Below the pieces are notes generated by a model. The model ran no database searches. It was given only the letters and a program-made list of their open reading frames with translations, and had not been told where the DNA came from. A stretch of 7,445 bases of DNA from an uncultured Lachnospiraceae bacterium (GTDB lineage: Bacteria > Bacillota > Clostridia > Lachnospirales > Lachnospiraceae): NCBI GenBank assembly GCA_910585075.1, contig CAJUED010000019.1, forward strand, positions 1 through 7,445. The letters are read 5' to 3'. Below, piece after piece: positions 1-5,477 of this stretch. Positions within the stretch are counted from its first letter, which is position 1, and each line of letters begins with the position of its first letter. The translations under genes were made by a program, and so were the position numbers.

Positions 1-580
1 AACGGGTTCCCATCTGTACCCCTTCGGCTCCAAGCATCAGTGCAGCCATAAGGCCTCTGCCATCTCCAATTCCTCCGGCCGCAATCACGGGAATCTTTAC
101 CGCATCCACTACCTGAGGCACCAGCGTCATGGTGGTAGCATAGCCAATATGCCCTCCGGACTCGGTTCCTTCCGCCACTACCGCGTCGGCTCCCGCCCGC
201 TCCATCATTCTTGCCATAGCCACACTGGCCACTACGGGAATTACCTTAACGCCGGCTTCCTTCCACATAGACATATACTTGGCCGGGTTGCCTGCTCCTG
301 TGGTCACCACTTTGACGCCTTCTTCCACCACCAGCTTTGCAATGGCCTCCGCCTCCGGATTCATCAGCATGATATTCACCCCAAAGGGCTCGCCGCATGC
401 CGCCTTTGCCTTACGAATCTGTTCCTTCACAAAGTCCGCAGGGGCGCCCCCTGCGCCAATAATTCCAAGTCCTCCCGCCTTTGAAACGGCTGACGCCAGA
501 TGATATTCCGCCACCCAGGCCATTCCGCCCTGTATGATGGGATACTCTATTCCCAAAAGCTCTGTTATTTTGGTTTTCAT
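1..580 (-). CDS. fabK: Enoyl-ACP reductase II FabK, N-terminal 193 residues (runs off window)
   Basis: FabK is the FMN- and NAD(P)H-dependent enoyl-[acyl-carrier-protein] reductase that catalyses the last step of each elongation cycle of type II fatty-acid synthesis in the cytoplasm; it is unrelated to triclosan-sensitive FabI. The frame opens with MKTKITELLGIEYPIIQGGM, the standard start of the FabK/nitronate monooxygenase TIM barrel. Visible signatures are GGMAW (residues 18-22), AGGLGIIGAGG (35-45), VNIM near 69, VVTTGAGNPAKY (91-102), the loop EGTESGGHIG (137-146) with His144 at the place of the catalytic histidine of pneumococcal FabK, and the flavin-phosphate stretch AAGGIGDGRG (167-176). 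The ESGGHIG loop and the acpP neighbour favour FabK over a plain nitronate monooxygenase. The ATG overlaps the acpP stop as ATGA, so translation is probably coupled. About 120 C-terminal residues of a roughly 310-residue family length lie outside the window. Confidence 0.95.
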   Translation of the reverse strand, partial: MKTKITELLGIEYPIIQGGMAWVAEYHLASAVSKAGGLGIIGAGGAPADFVKEQIRKAKAACGEPFGVNIMLMNPEAEAIAKLVVEEGVKVVTTGAGNPAKYMSMWKEAGVKVIPVVASVAMARMMERAGADAVVAEGTESGGHIGYATTMTLVPQVVDAVKIPVIAAGGIGDGRGLMAALMLGAEGVQMGTR

Positions 581-810
581 TCTTCAACCCCTTTGCTTTG
601 CAGGTATGCAATCACCTCTCCTACAGTTGTAAGCTTCTCCAGCTCCTCTGAGGGAATTTCCACACCATACTCGTCCTCCAATGTCATCACCAGCTCAAAT
701 AAATCCAGGGAGTCCGCTTCCAAATCCTTCTCAAAAGATGTGTCCATGGTGATTGCCACACCGTCCGCATTTAACTGTTCTCTGATAATTTCCGCAATTC
801 TCTCTAACAT
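577..810 (-). CDS. acpP: Acyl carrier protein
   Basis: This 77-residue acidic protein is the cytoplasmic carrier that holds growing acyl chains as thioesters on a 4'-phosphopantetheine arm and passes them between the Fab enzymes. The attachment motif is LEADSLDLFEL (residues 30-40), with Ser34 as the modified serine. The helix II signature after it and the ending EVIAYLQSKGVEE are typical, and the length matches the 75-80 residues of bacterial ACPs. The ATG follows GAGG with a 7-base gap. That ribosome binding site overlaps the stop codon of a possible upstream leader peptide, and the acpP stop overlaps the fabK start by four bases. It is the first conventional gene of the operon and sits about 200 nt below the predicted transcript start. 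Placement beside fabK marks it as the fatty-acid synthesis ACP and not a polyketide or teichoic-acid carrier. Confidence 0.97.
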   Translation of the reverse strand: MLERIAEIIREQLNADGVAITMDTSFEKDLEADSLDLFELVMTLEDEYGVEIPSEELEKLTTVGEVIAYLQSKGVEE

Positions 811-819
811 GATTTTTCC

Positions 820-909
820 TCATTTCTGCGCTGCTTTTTGCGCATAAAGCAATGTTTGTGCAAGCAGCGCGCAGTCACAAACTTGCCGAGTGAAAAATTT
901 ATTTTTCAC
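820..909 (-). CDS. Possible 29-residue leader peptide upstream of acpP
   Basis: A 29-codon frame starts at GTG (907-909) and stops at TGA (820-822). AAGGAG (915-920) lies 5 bases before the GTG, which is a good site. The peptide begins (M)KNKFFTRQVCDCALLAQ and ends LLYAQKAAQK: a basic start, a Cys-Asp-Cys, then a likely helix rich in Leu, Ala and Gln. Its stop codon overlaps the GAGG that serves acpP, so ribosomes finishing here would sit on the acpP ribosome binding site. The start codon lies inside the 5' arm of a perfect 10-bp hairpin (888-911). No family is recognised and the function is unknown. It could be a regulatory leader peptide, a coupling device, or a chance frame in a structured untranslated region; conservation of the amino acids against drift in the bases would decide. 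Confidence 0.45.
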   Translation of the reverse strand: MKNKFFTRQVCDCALLAQTLLYAQKAAQK

Positions 910-911
910 TC
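828..911 (-). promoter_or_regulatory. Structured mRNA leader of the acpP-fabK operon
   Basis: Read on the minus strand, three helices can be drawn. First, a perfect 10-bp hairpin with arms 902-911 and 888-897 and a 4-base loop; no T-run follows it, so it is not a terminator. Second, a 7-bp helix GTTTGTG/CACAAAC (876-882 with 854-860). Third, a 9-bp helix GCGCTGCTT/AAGCAGCGC (862-870 with 828-836) that ends six bases upstream of the acpP GAGG. The second and third cannot both form easily, because bases 862-870 lie in the loop of the second. This suggests switching between structures, but no known riboswitch class is recognised and no energies were computed. Confidence 0.45.
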
Positions 912-959
912 TTGCTCCTTTTATCCGGCTTTTTTGTTTTTAGCTCAAATATCAAACAT

Positions 960-1004
960 TTTGAAAGGCAAATATTTTGAGAATCAAATACTTTGATTAT
1001 CAAA
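960..1004 (-). promoter_or_regulatory. FabT-like operator array, 16-bp period
   Basis: Two perfect palindromic boxes TTTGA-N3-TCAAA lie at 976-988 and 992-1004, and a third with one mismatch (TTTGA-N3-GCAAA) at 960-972. Start-to-start spacing is exactly 16 bp. Half-sites continue the same register at 952-956 (TCAAA) and 1008-1012 (TTTGA). The boxes resemble the TTTGA/TCAAA palindromes bound by FabT, the MarR-family repressor of fatty-acid genes in streptococci and relatives, whose binding is strengthened by acyl-ACP. They fall at roughly +10 to +54 of the predicted transcript, and the outer half-site reaches the -10 box, so a bound repressor could block or trap polymerase. No regulator gene is visible in the window, so FabT itself is inferred. 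Confidence 0.75.
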
Positions 1005-1019
1005 TTGTTTGATAGGGGA

Positions 1020-1048
1020 AGTATATAGCAGAACAGGAAGAATGTCAA
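1020..1048 (-). promoter_or_regulatory. Sigma-A promoter of the acpP-fabK operon
   Basis: On the minus strand a perfect -35 TTGACA (1043-1048) is followed after exactly 17 bases by the -10 TATACT (1020-1025). Transcription should start near 1013, which puts the FabT-like boxes in the first 55 transcribed bases and leaves a leader of about 200 nt before acpP. Such a near-consensus promoter would be strong when not repressed, which fits an operon controlled mainly by a repressor. Confidence 0.88.
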
Positions 1049-1058
1049 CTACTAATTT

Positions 1059-1190
1059 TTAAATCTTTTTATTATCAACAAATGTTAAATAATGCCGTTT
1101 TCCACAAAGCGGCTTCCCAAATGCCACCTCGTTTCGCAATTTCGGCTTCATAAACAACGGGTGCCAGGCTTTGCCAGTCATCCTTATGTT
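1059..1190 (-). repeat. Candidate dispersed repeat between the MATE and fab genes
   Basis: This stretch lies between the MATE terminator and the fab promoter and is open in two minus-strand frames. One, ATG at 1179-1181 to a stop at 1059-1061, gives 40 residues (MTGKAWHPLFMKPKL and onward) but has only AAGG directly touching the ATG. The other runs without a Met and ends RGGIWEAALWKTALFNIC at 1075-1077. Peptides of this second kind seem familiar to me from short hypothetical entries in clostridial genomes, which would suggest a dispersed repeat more than a gene; that is recollection and not a search result. It contains a short dyad GGCAAAGCC. No transposase or terminal inverted repeat is visible. 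Confidence 0.3.
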
Positions 1191-1226
1191 AAAAAATGAA
1201 AAAACGGCCCTTCTCAGAGCCGTTTT
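1191..1226 (-). terminator. Rho-independent terminator of the MATE gene
   Basis: On the minus strand the arms AAAACGGC (1219-1226) and GCCGTTTT (1201-1208) pair, three more pairs including one G-U extend the stem, and a GAGA tetraloop closes it. A T-rich tail (TTCATTTTTT) follows. It lies 77 bases after the MATE stop. On the opposite strand the inner pairs are poorer, so it is best oriented for the MATE transcript. Confidence 0.88.
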
Positions 1227-1302
1227 GTGTACTATTGATTGTTTTCCGCAAAATATGTCCTTATCTCCATGCCTATATAGTCCGGCATCTAAGGCCCGAT
1301 CC

Positions 1303-2646
1303 CTAAGCTTTTCTCTTACGCCCCATTATCACATAATAGGACACCGCCAGAAGCACCGCCGCCCCGGTCCAAGCGAGAATTTCCGCATAGAAAATCCCCT
1401 CCTGCCCCAAAAAACGTGGAAAAATAATGGCCGCCGTGGTACGCATGGCAAACTCAGCAAGTCCTGAGAGCATAGGAATCACTGTATTTCCCAGCCCCTG
1501 CAGCCCCGAACGGTATACATACAGGGCATAAAGCACAATCAGAAAATAACTCATAATATTCAGATAATGCCGGGCAATTTCCAACACCTGGGCTGTCTCC
1601 TGGGGGTCTCCTGACACAAACAAGGACAAAATCGACCTTCCAAAAACCAGCATAAGCAGTGAAATAGCAAGGGCCGTCACAGAGGAAATCACAATTCCGC
1701 TGCGAATCCCCTTCCGGATTCTCTCATAATTTCCGGCTCCAAAGTTCTGAGCCACATAAGTGGTGATCGCATAGCCGAAAGAGGTAGCCGCCACCTCCAG
1801 CAGTCCATACAGCTTGTTGGTGGCCGTAAAGCCCGCCACAAAAAGGAAACCAAACCCATTCACCACAGACTGCACCACCATACCGCCAACGCTGATGATG
1901 GTATTTTGAAACATCACCGGCACGCCTAAAATAAGCAGCCGTTTTAACATATCCCCCTCGGCCACAATATGCTCCCGCCCCACGTGCACGCATGCAATTG
2001 GCCTCATGGCCCAAAGACATGCAAAAAGGGCACAGCCCTGGGCAATCAGCGTAGCTATGGCAGCTCCTGCAATTCCCCAATGAAATCCCATTACAAACAA
2101 AAGATCCAGGGTAATGTTCACCAAAGCGGCAACCACCATGGCAACCAGCGGCGTTTTACTGTCTCCAAGGGCTCTTAAAAGAGCGGATGCAAAATTATAA
2201 GACAAAGTGATGGGAATCCCGCCCCACAAAATTCTCAGATACAGCGCGGCTCCACCGAAAATATTATCCGGCGTTCTCAAAAGCCGGAGGGCCGGCGTAA
2301 TCATAAACTGTCCCATAAAGATCATCAAAACCACCGCTGCTGCCGAGAGCACCAGCGCATTTCCAATGGTTTTCTTCAAATCATCATATTTCCCGGCTCC
2401 ATAATACTGGGAGAAAAGAATGGAAAACCCCTGAGTAAGACCTGTCGCCAGGCCAAAAAACAGCCAGCTCAGCCACTCAGCCGCTCCCAAAGAGGCAAGG
2501 GCCTCCACACCCACGCCCTGCCCCACAATAATCGTATCCACCAGCGTATACATCTGCTGAAAAAGATTTCCCACCATCAAAGGCAGTGCAAAGAACAAAA
2601 GAAGCTTTGCCGGGCTTCCCTCCGTAAAATTTTTTGTTTTTTCCAT
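1303..2646 (-). CDS. MATE-family multidrug/cation efflux transporter
   Basis: This 447-residue integral membrane protein of the MATE family is expected to export drugs or metabolites in exchange for Na+ or H+. It opens with the family N-terminus (GSPAKLLLFFALPLMVGNLF, then QQMYTLVDTIIVGQ), followed by GAAEWLSWLFFGLATGLTQG and a QYYGAG loop. The second half repeats the pattern with ATNKLYGLLEVAATSFGYA and VAQNFGAGNYERI, giving about twelve hydrophobic segments in two bundles. The basic tail RKRKA is cytoplasmic. Two ATGs lie in tandem: AGGGAG (2654-2659) is 7 bases from the inner one (2646) and 4 from the outer one (2649), so I use the inner; an upstream extension to 2736 lacks MATE character. 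It appears to be a single-gene unit with terminators on both sides. The substrate cannot be told from sequence. No convincing promoter was found. Confidence 0.93.
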   Translation of the reverse strand: MEKTKNFTEGSPAKLLLFFALPLMVGNLFQQMYTLVDTIIVGQGVGVEALASLGAAEWLSWLFFGLATGLTQGFSILFSQYYGAGKYDDLKKTIGNALVLSAAAVVLMIFMGQFMITPALRLLRTPDNIFGGAALYLRILWGGIPITLSYNFASALLRALGDSKTPLVAMVVAALVNITLDLLFVMGFHWGIAGAAIATLIAQGCALFACLWAMRPIACVHVGREHIVAEGDMLKRLLILGVPVMFQNTIISVGGMVVQSVVNGFGFLFVAGFTATNKLYGLLEVAATSFGYAITTYVAQNFGAGNYERIRKGIRSGIVISSVTALAISLLMLVFGRSILSLFVSGDPQETAQVLEIARHYLNIMSYFLIVLYALYVYRSGLQGLGNTVIPMLSGLAEFAMRTTAAIIFPRFLGQEGIFYAEILAWTGAAVLLAVSYYVIMGRKRKA

Positions 2647-2775
2647 CATACGTCTCCCTAATTTTAACAACCTGCAGCCATCCTGCATCACTCTTAAGAC
2701 CTGACGCTTAAATATAAACAGGTACACAGGTTGCACACATCAAATATCTCCACACTCAGCGAACCACTTTTGAAT

Positions 2776-2825
2776 CAAAAAACAATTCAGGCAGGCTACG
2801 CGCTGTACGCACAAGCCTGCCTGAA
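2776..2825 (-). terminator. Strong rho-independent terminator after the YbjQ-family gene
   Basis: A perfect 12-bp stem, TTCAGGCAGGCT (2814-2825) with AGCCTGCCTGAA (2786-2797), encloses a 16-base loop that can pair further, and is followed on the minus strand by TTGTTTTTTG. It lies 55 bases after the stop of the 2880-3191 gene and separates that transcript from the MATE gene. Confidence 0.93.
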
Positions 2826-2879
2826 GTATCACCATATGTACAGTGAAGCAACATGAATTTGCCGTGTCCCTAAATGCTC

Positions 2880-3191
2880 TTATCTGAATTTCACGGCGGT
2901 CCCATATGCCATTACTTCTGCAGCTCCCTGCATAACCGCTGCGGAGGCATAGCGCACATTTACCACTGCGTCAGCTCCCATCTTTTCCGCTTCTTCCACC
3001 ATACGCTTGGTGGCCAGCGCTCTTGCGTCGTTCATCATATCCGTGTAGGCTTTCAGCTCGCCGCCTACCAGAGTCTTGAAGCTCTGGGTAATGTCGTGGC
3101 CCACATTTTTGGACTGGATGGTACTTCCCTTAACCAGCCCCATCATTTCAAGTTCTTTTCCGCTGATATAATCAGTATTTACTAAGATCAT
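2880..3191 (-). CDS. YbjQ/UPF0145 family protein
   Basis: This 103-residue soluble protein belongs to the YbjQ/UPF0145 family (sometimes called a heavy-metal-binding domain), small proteins that form ring-like pentamers in known structures and whose role is unsettled. Family hallmarks are the opening MILVNTDYISGKE, the glycine-rich segment GLVKGSTIQSKNVGHDI, the helix with NDARALATKRMVEEAEKMGADAVV, and the ending YGTAVKFR. The length matches the family. The ATG at 3189-3191 is preceded by GGGAGGAG with a 6-base gap; a TTG further upstream would place that ribosome binding site inside the gene, so I reject it. The start lies 20 bases inside the end of the upstream membrane-protein gene, so the two are surely co-transcribed and probably coupled. 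No Cys-rich metal site is visible. The pairing suggests a membrane-linked function, which is inference. Confidence 0.9.
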   Translation of the reverse strand: MILVNTDYISGKELEMMGLVKGSTIQSKNVGHDITQSFKTLVGGELKAYTDMMNDARALATKRMVEEAEKMGADAVVNVRYASAAVMQGAAEVMAYGTAVKFR

Positions 3192-3399
3192 CTTCTTCTC
3201 CTCCCTCAATCTCCTTGATTCTGCTTACCAGTACGCCCACCATCACTGCCCCCAGCAAAACAGGTATCACCAGCATCAGAGCCTTCATCTGCAAAGGAAT
3301 GCCATCAACCAGAACAAAAAGCGCCGCCATTCCGATATAATACAGCAGCACAAGAATCGTAACAACAATCGGTGCTATCATCTTTTTCCCGTGATTCAT
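3172..3399 (-). CDS. Small two-helix membrane protein, first gene of the ybjQ-type operon
   Basis: This 75-residue protein has a basic N-terminus (MNHGKK), two hydrophobic segments (about residues 7-31 and 38-59) joined by a short loop containing VDGIP, and an acidic cytoplasmic tail (RIKEIEGGEEDDLSKY). By the positive-inside rule both ends should be cytoplasmic. GAGGGG lies 6 bases upstream of the ATG. Its 3' end overlaps the YbjQ-family start by 20 bases in another frame, and the purine-rich codons for its EGGEED tail supply the ribosome binding site of that gene. No named family is recognised. Such an arrangement fits a membrane anchor or partner for the downstream protein, but nothing in the sequence proves contact between them. 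Confidence 0.85.
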   Translation of the reverse strand: MNHGKKMIAPIVVTILVLLYYIGMAALFVLVDGIPLQMKALMLVIPVLLGAVMVGVLVSRIKEIEGGEEDDLSKY

Positions 3400-3497
3400 A
3401 TTAACCCCTCATGCCGCCTTCGGATACCTTACATAGCATTTCCCGGACAGCGTAAAATATATATACAATTTAGAAAATGGAACGCTGATATTTCCAT
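3400..3497 (-). promoter_or_regulatory. 5' leader of the membrane protein / YbjQ operon
   Basis: About 97 nt lie between the predicted transcript start and the first ATG. A 7-bp hairpin AATGGAA/TTCCATT (3492-3498 with 3476-3482) sits at the very 5' end. An alternative 6-bp helix CAGCGT/ACGCTG (3482-3487 with 3448-3453) would compete with it. The rest is AT-rich. A 22-codon ATG frame exists there but has no ribosome binding site. Confidence 0.3.
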
Positions 3498-3502
3498 TGC
3501 TT

Positions 3503-3531
3503 AGTATAGCAGAAATAAAGTCTGCTATCAA
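3503..3531 (-). promoter_or_regulatory. Sigma-A promoter nested in the preceding terminator
   Basis: On the minus strand -35 TTGATA (3526-3531) and -10 TATACT (3503-3508) are separated by 17 bases. Transcription would begin near 3497 and cover the membrane protein and YbjQ-family genes. The -35 box partly lies in the 3' arm of the terminator hairpin of the upstream anti-sigma gene, so transcript end and new start share the same bases. Confidence 0.8.
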
Positions 3532-3557
3532 TCCCGGAATGAAGAATAGCAGACTTT
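3517..3557 (-). terminator. Terminator after the anti-sigma-like gene (possibly bidirectional)
   Basis: A perfect 12-bp stem (AAAGTCTGCTAT at 3546-3557 with its complement at 3517-3528, read on the minus strand) with a 17-base loop lies 67 bases after the stop at 3624. The minus-strand tail is TTTATTTC, a moderate T-run. On the plus strand the same stem is followed by six Ts and would work at least as well, so it may also stop antisense transcription. Confidence 0.8.
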
Positions 3558-3623
3558 TTTATAACCTTTTGAAATACTTTTGTAAGATTTGTAATATCAA
3601 TTTTTAATATTCGTTTAGTAAAA

Positions 3624-4940
3624 TTAGAAATTCAGCGAAACCGTCCGCGCTTCTCCTCCTTCTATCCTTTCCTTCACATACTCCGGATCCATTTTCATTT
3701 CATATTCTGCCAGCGTAGCATTCCGACAGCCTCTGAACCTGTTTTCTTCACAGGAAAAATCAACCCGATAACCGCTCCCATCTTCCCTGATGAAATAATA
3801 TCCCAGATTGTTTCCCCTGACTTTTCCGTCCTCCACCACATAGAAGCAATAAACATTTTTATAAGTATCTGTAATTCCCAGCTGCTCCAAAATACCTTCC
3901 GCCTGTCTATAGCATACCTCAATCTGCTCTTTCGCCCGGTCTTCTTCCATTCCCTCCTTGTCCAAATCCACCGCCCAGCTGCTGGTCGCTTCCAGCAGCT
4001 TTCCATCCACTGCCGAAATATAAAAGTAATAATAGCACTGACTGCGGACACTGTAATTGACGCAATATTTCCGTATATCCGTATCGTCATCATTCAGGTA
4101 GGCATTCATCTCCATTCCATCAATGGACACTCCATACAAAGTTTCCATCCACCCTTCGGCAATTCCTATGGCCTGCTGCTGACTGATTCCCCCTTCCTCC
4201 TGTAAAAGGGCCTGCTGCCTTTTCTGTTCTTCTTCCCTTGCCTTTATGTCTGCCTGATTCTCAGTATTTTGCGCCAGAGCATAATCCCTCTTGTAATTAA
4301 AATCAATGATTTCCAGAAGTTCCTCGTCCGTCAGCTCCCGGTCAGGGAAATAAAAAAACTCCGTCTCCTCTATATAGCAGAACATGTTTTCTTCCACCTG
4401 CCCCCTATCCTTTAACCGCGTAATTTCCCCCTGAGGAAAGGTACCCTTCTGATACGCCCGGTACAGCTCCCCCATTCTCTCTTTTTCACTTTCCGAATAA
4501 GGCCTTGAAAAACCGTCTGCAGGAGCCTCCTGTTCCTCCATCATCTCCGCTAAGGATTCCACTTCCTCTTTCGGAAGCTGCTCCATCCGCTCCTGTACCA
4601 GATACCGTATGGCCGCCCGGACCGGTACGGCGATTACCAGAACTGCCATGACCATGGCCGCCGCCAGGGTTCCCATCTTCCTGAATGTCCCTGTTTTATT
4701 CCATTTCCTTTTATCCGTCCTGGCATCACCATATTTTTCCTTATCTGTCCTCTCTGCTCCGGGCTCCTTTATGCCTGGTTTCCCTTTATCAATCTTCATT
4801 TTATTCCGCTTCTCCTCATCTGCCTTCACCTGATTTGCCTCTCCCGCCTGTTCCTTTCGGAGATACCTGATAATATCCTCCTGCATTTTATCCTGTATAT
4901 GAACCTGCTCCATTGCCTTTTTCAAATCCTGACCATCCAT
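3624..4940 (-). CDS. Membrane anti-sigma factor-like protein with large extracytoplasmic domain
   Basis: This 438-residue protein is the probable anti-sigma partner of the ECF sigma factor encoded just upstream. In order it has a cytoplasmic helix (about 1-30, DLKKAMEQVHIQDKMQEDII), a Lys/Glu-rich linker (34-88), one transmembrane helix (about 90-110, TLAAAMVMAVLVIAVPVRAA), and a long outer domain. The outer part has an acidic helix (116-140), a mixed region, a Gln/Glu-rich coil (225-250), and at about 252-325 a PepSY-like unit (QQAIGIAEGWMETLYG through YYYFYISAVDGKLLEATSSW). The ATG is three bases after the sigma stop; its AGGAGG lies within the last sigma codons, so the pair is coupled. The N-terminal sigma-binding segment and single helix are the layout expected of an anti-sigma, but no zinc motif HxxxCxxC is present, so it is not a ZAS-type factor. 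The signal sensed is unknown. Confidence 0.8.
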   Translation of the reverse strand: MDGQDLKKAMEQVHIQDKMQEDIIRYLRKEQAGEANQVKADEEKRNKMKIDKGKPGIKEPGAERTDKEKYGDARTDKRKWNKTGTFRKMGTLAAAMVMAVLVIAVPVRAAIRYLVQERMEQLPKEEVESLAEMMEEQEAPADGFSRPYSESEKERMGELYRAYQKGTFPQGEITRLKDRGQVEENMFCYIEETEFFYFPDRELTDEELLEIIDFNYKRDYALAQNTENQADIKAREEEQKRQQALLQEEGGISQQQAIGIAEGWMETLYGVSIDGMEMNAYLNDDDTDIRKYCVNYSVRSQCYYYFYISAVDGKLLEATSSWAVDLDKEGMEEDRAKEQIEVCYRQAEGILEQLGITDTYKNVYCFYVVEDGKVRGNNLGYYFIREDGSGYRVDFSCEENRFRGCRNATLAEYEMKMDPEYVKERIEGGEARTVSLNF

Positions 4941-4943
4941 CTC

Positions 4944-5417
4944 TCATCCCTCCTGATATACCAGCCGCAACTGCTCCCTTCCTCTTTGCAGCCTTTTCTT
5001 GACCGCCTGCTGGGTAATGTCCAGCATAGCCGCAATCTCCTTTACCTGATACCCTTCCACATAATGAAGATAAATCACTGTCCTTAACTTAACAGGCAGC
5101 TCTAAAAGCTCCGTCAGCGTTTCCCTGTACTGGGGTGTAACAAGACGCTCCGACAGACTTTCTACAGATGCCACAGACGTCATGGACACCTGCGGATGCC
5201 TCATCCTAAATCGGAGCATATCCCGGCAGATATTGGTTGCCACATGAATCAGCCATGCCTTCTCATGCTCCTTGCTCTCGAAACCGGAACCCCTTTCCAT
5301 AAGCCTGCAAAAGGTTTCCTGAATGGCATCCTGCACATCCTGCTCATTACAGAGCATCACAATGCAGATTTTGTAAAGCATGTTGCTGTATTTCTTTACA
5401 ATCTCCTCTACGTCCAT
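4944..5417 (-). CDS. ECF-type RNA polymerase sigma factor
   Basis: This 157-residue protein is a group 4 (extracytoplasmic function) sigma factor that directs RNA polymerase to a small set of promoters. Region 2 spans about residues 5-73, with YSNMLYKICIVMLCNEQDVQDAIQETF holding region 2.1-2.2 and HEKAWLIHVATNICRD holding 2.3-2.4. A linker follows, and region 4 spans about 98-152 with LPVKLRTVIYLHYVEGY and the helix-turn-helix QVKEIAAMLDITQQAVKKRL. Regions 1 and 3 are absent, as is usual for the class. The ATG has GGAGGTGA 4 bases upstream, an excellent site. The membrane anti-sigma-like gene follows after three bases. An ECF-type promoter about 70 bases upstream suggests autoregulation. The target genes are not visible in this window beyond the pair itself. 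Confidence 0.96.
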   Translation of the reverse strand: MDVEEIVKKYSNMLYKICIVMLCNEQDVQDAIQETFCRLMERGSGFESKEHEKAWLIHVATNICRDMLRFRMRHPQVSMTSVASVESLSERLVTPQYRETLTELLELPVKLRTVIYLHYVEGYQVKEIAAMLDITQQAVKKRLQRGREQLRLVYQEG

Positions 5418-5477
5418 TTTTCACCTCCGCTTTCATAATTCCTGCCATAGATTTTTATTTCTTCTCTCTTTTGCTCC

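Noticed and set aside
149..503. Plus-strand frames opposite fabK
   Set aside because: They are shadows of the fabK frame, which has full family motifs and is open to the window edge.
888..911. The 10-bp hairpin as a terminator
   Set aside because: No T-run follows on either strand, and it lies between the promoter and acpP.
2711..2743. Possible MATE promoter with TTGATG and TTTATA or TATATT
   Set aside because: Spacing is 19 or 21 bases and the boxes are weak; not enough to call.
2764..2778. TTTTGAATCAAAA upstream of the MATE gene as another FabT-like box
   Set aside because: The half-sites are separated by one base, not three, and it lies at the tail of a terminator with no fatty-acid gene downstream.
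3429..3497. A 22-codon ATG frame in the leader of the membrane protein operon
   Set aside because: It has no ribosome binding site and begins almost at the predicted transcript start; base composition looks non-coding.
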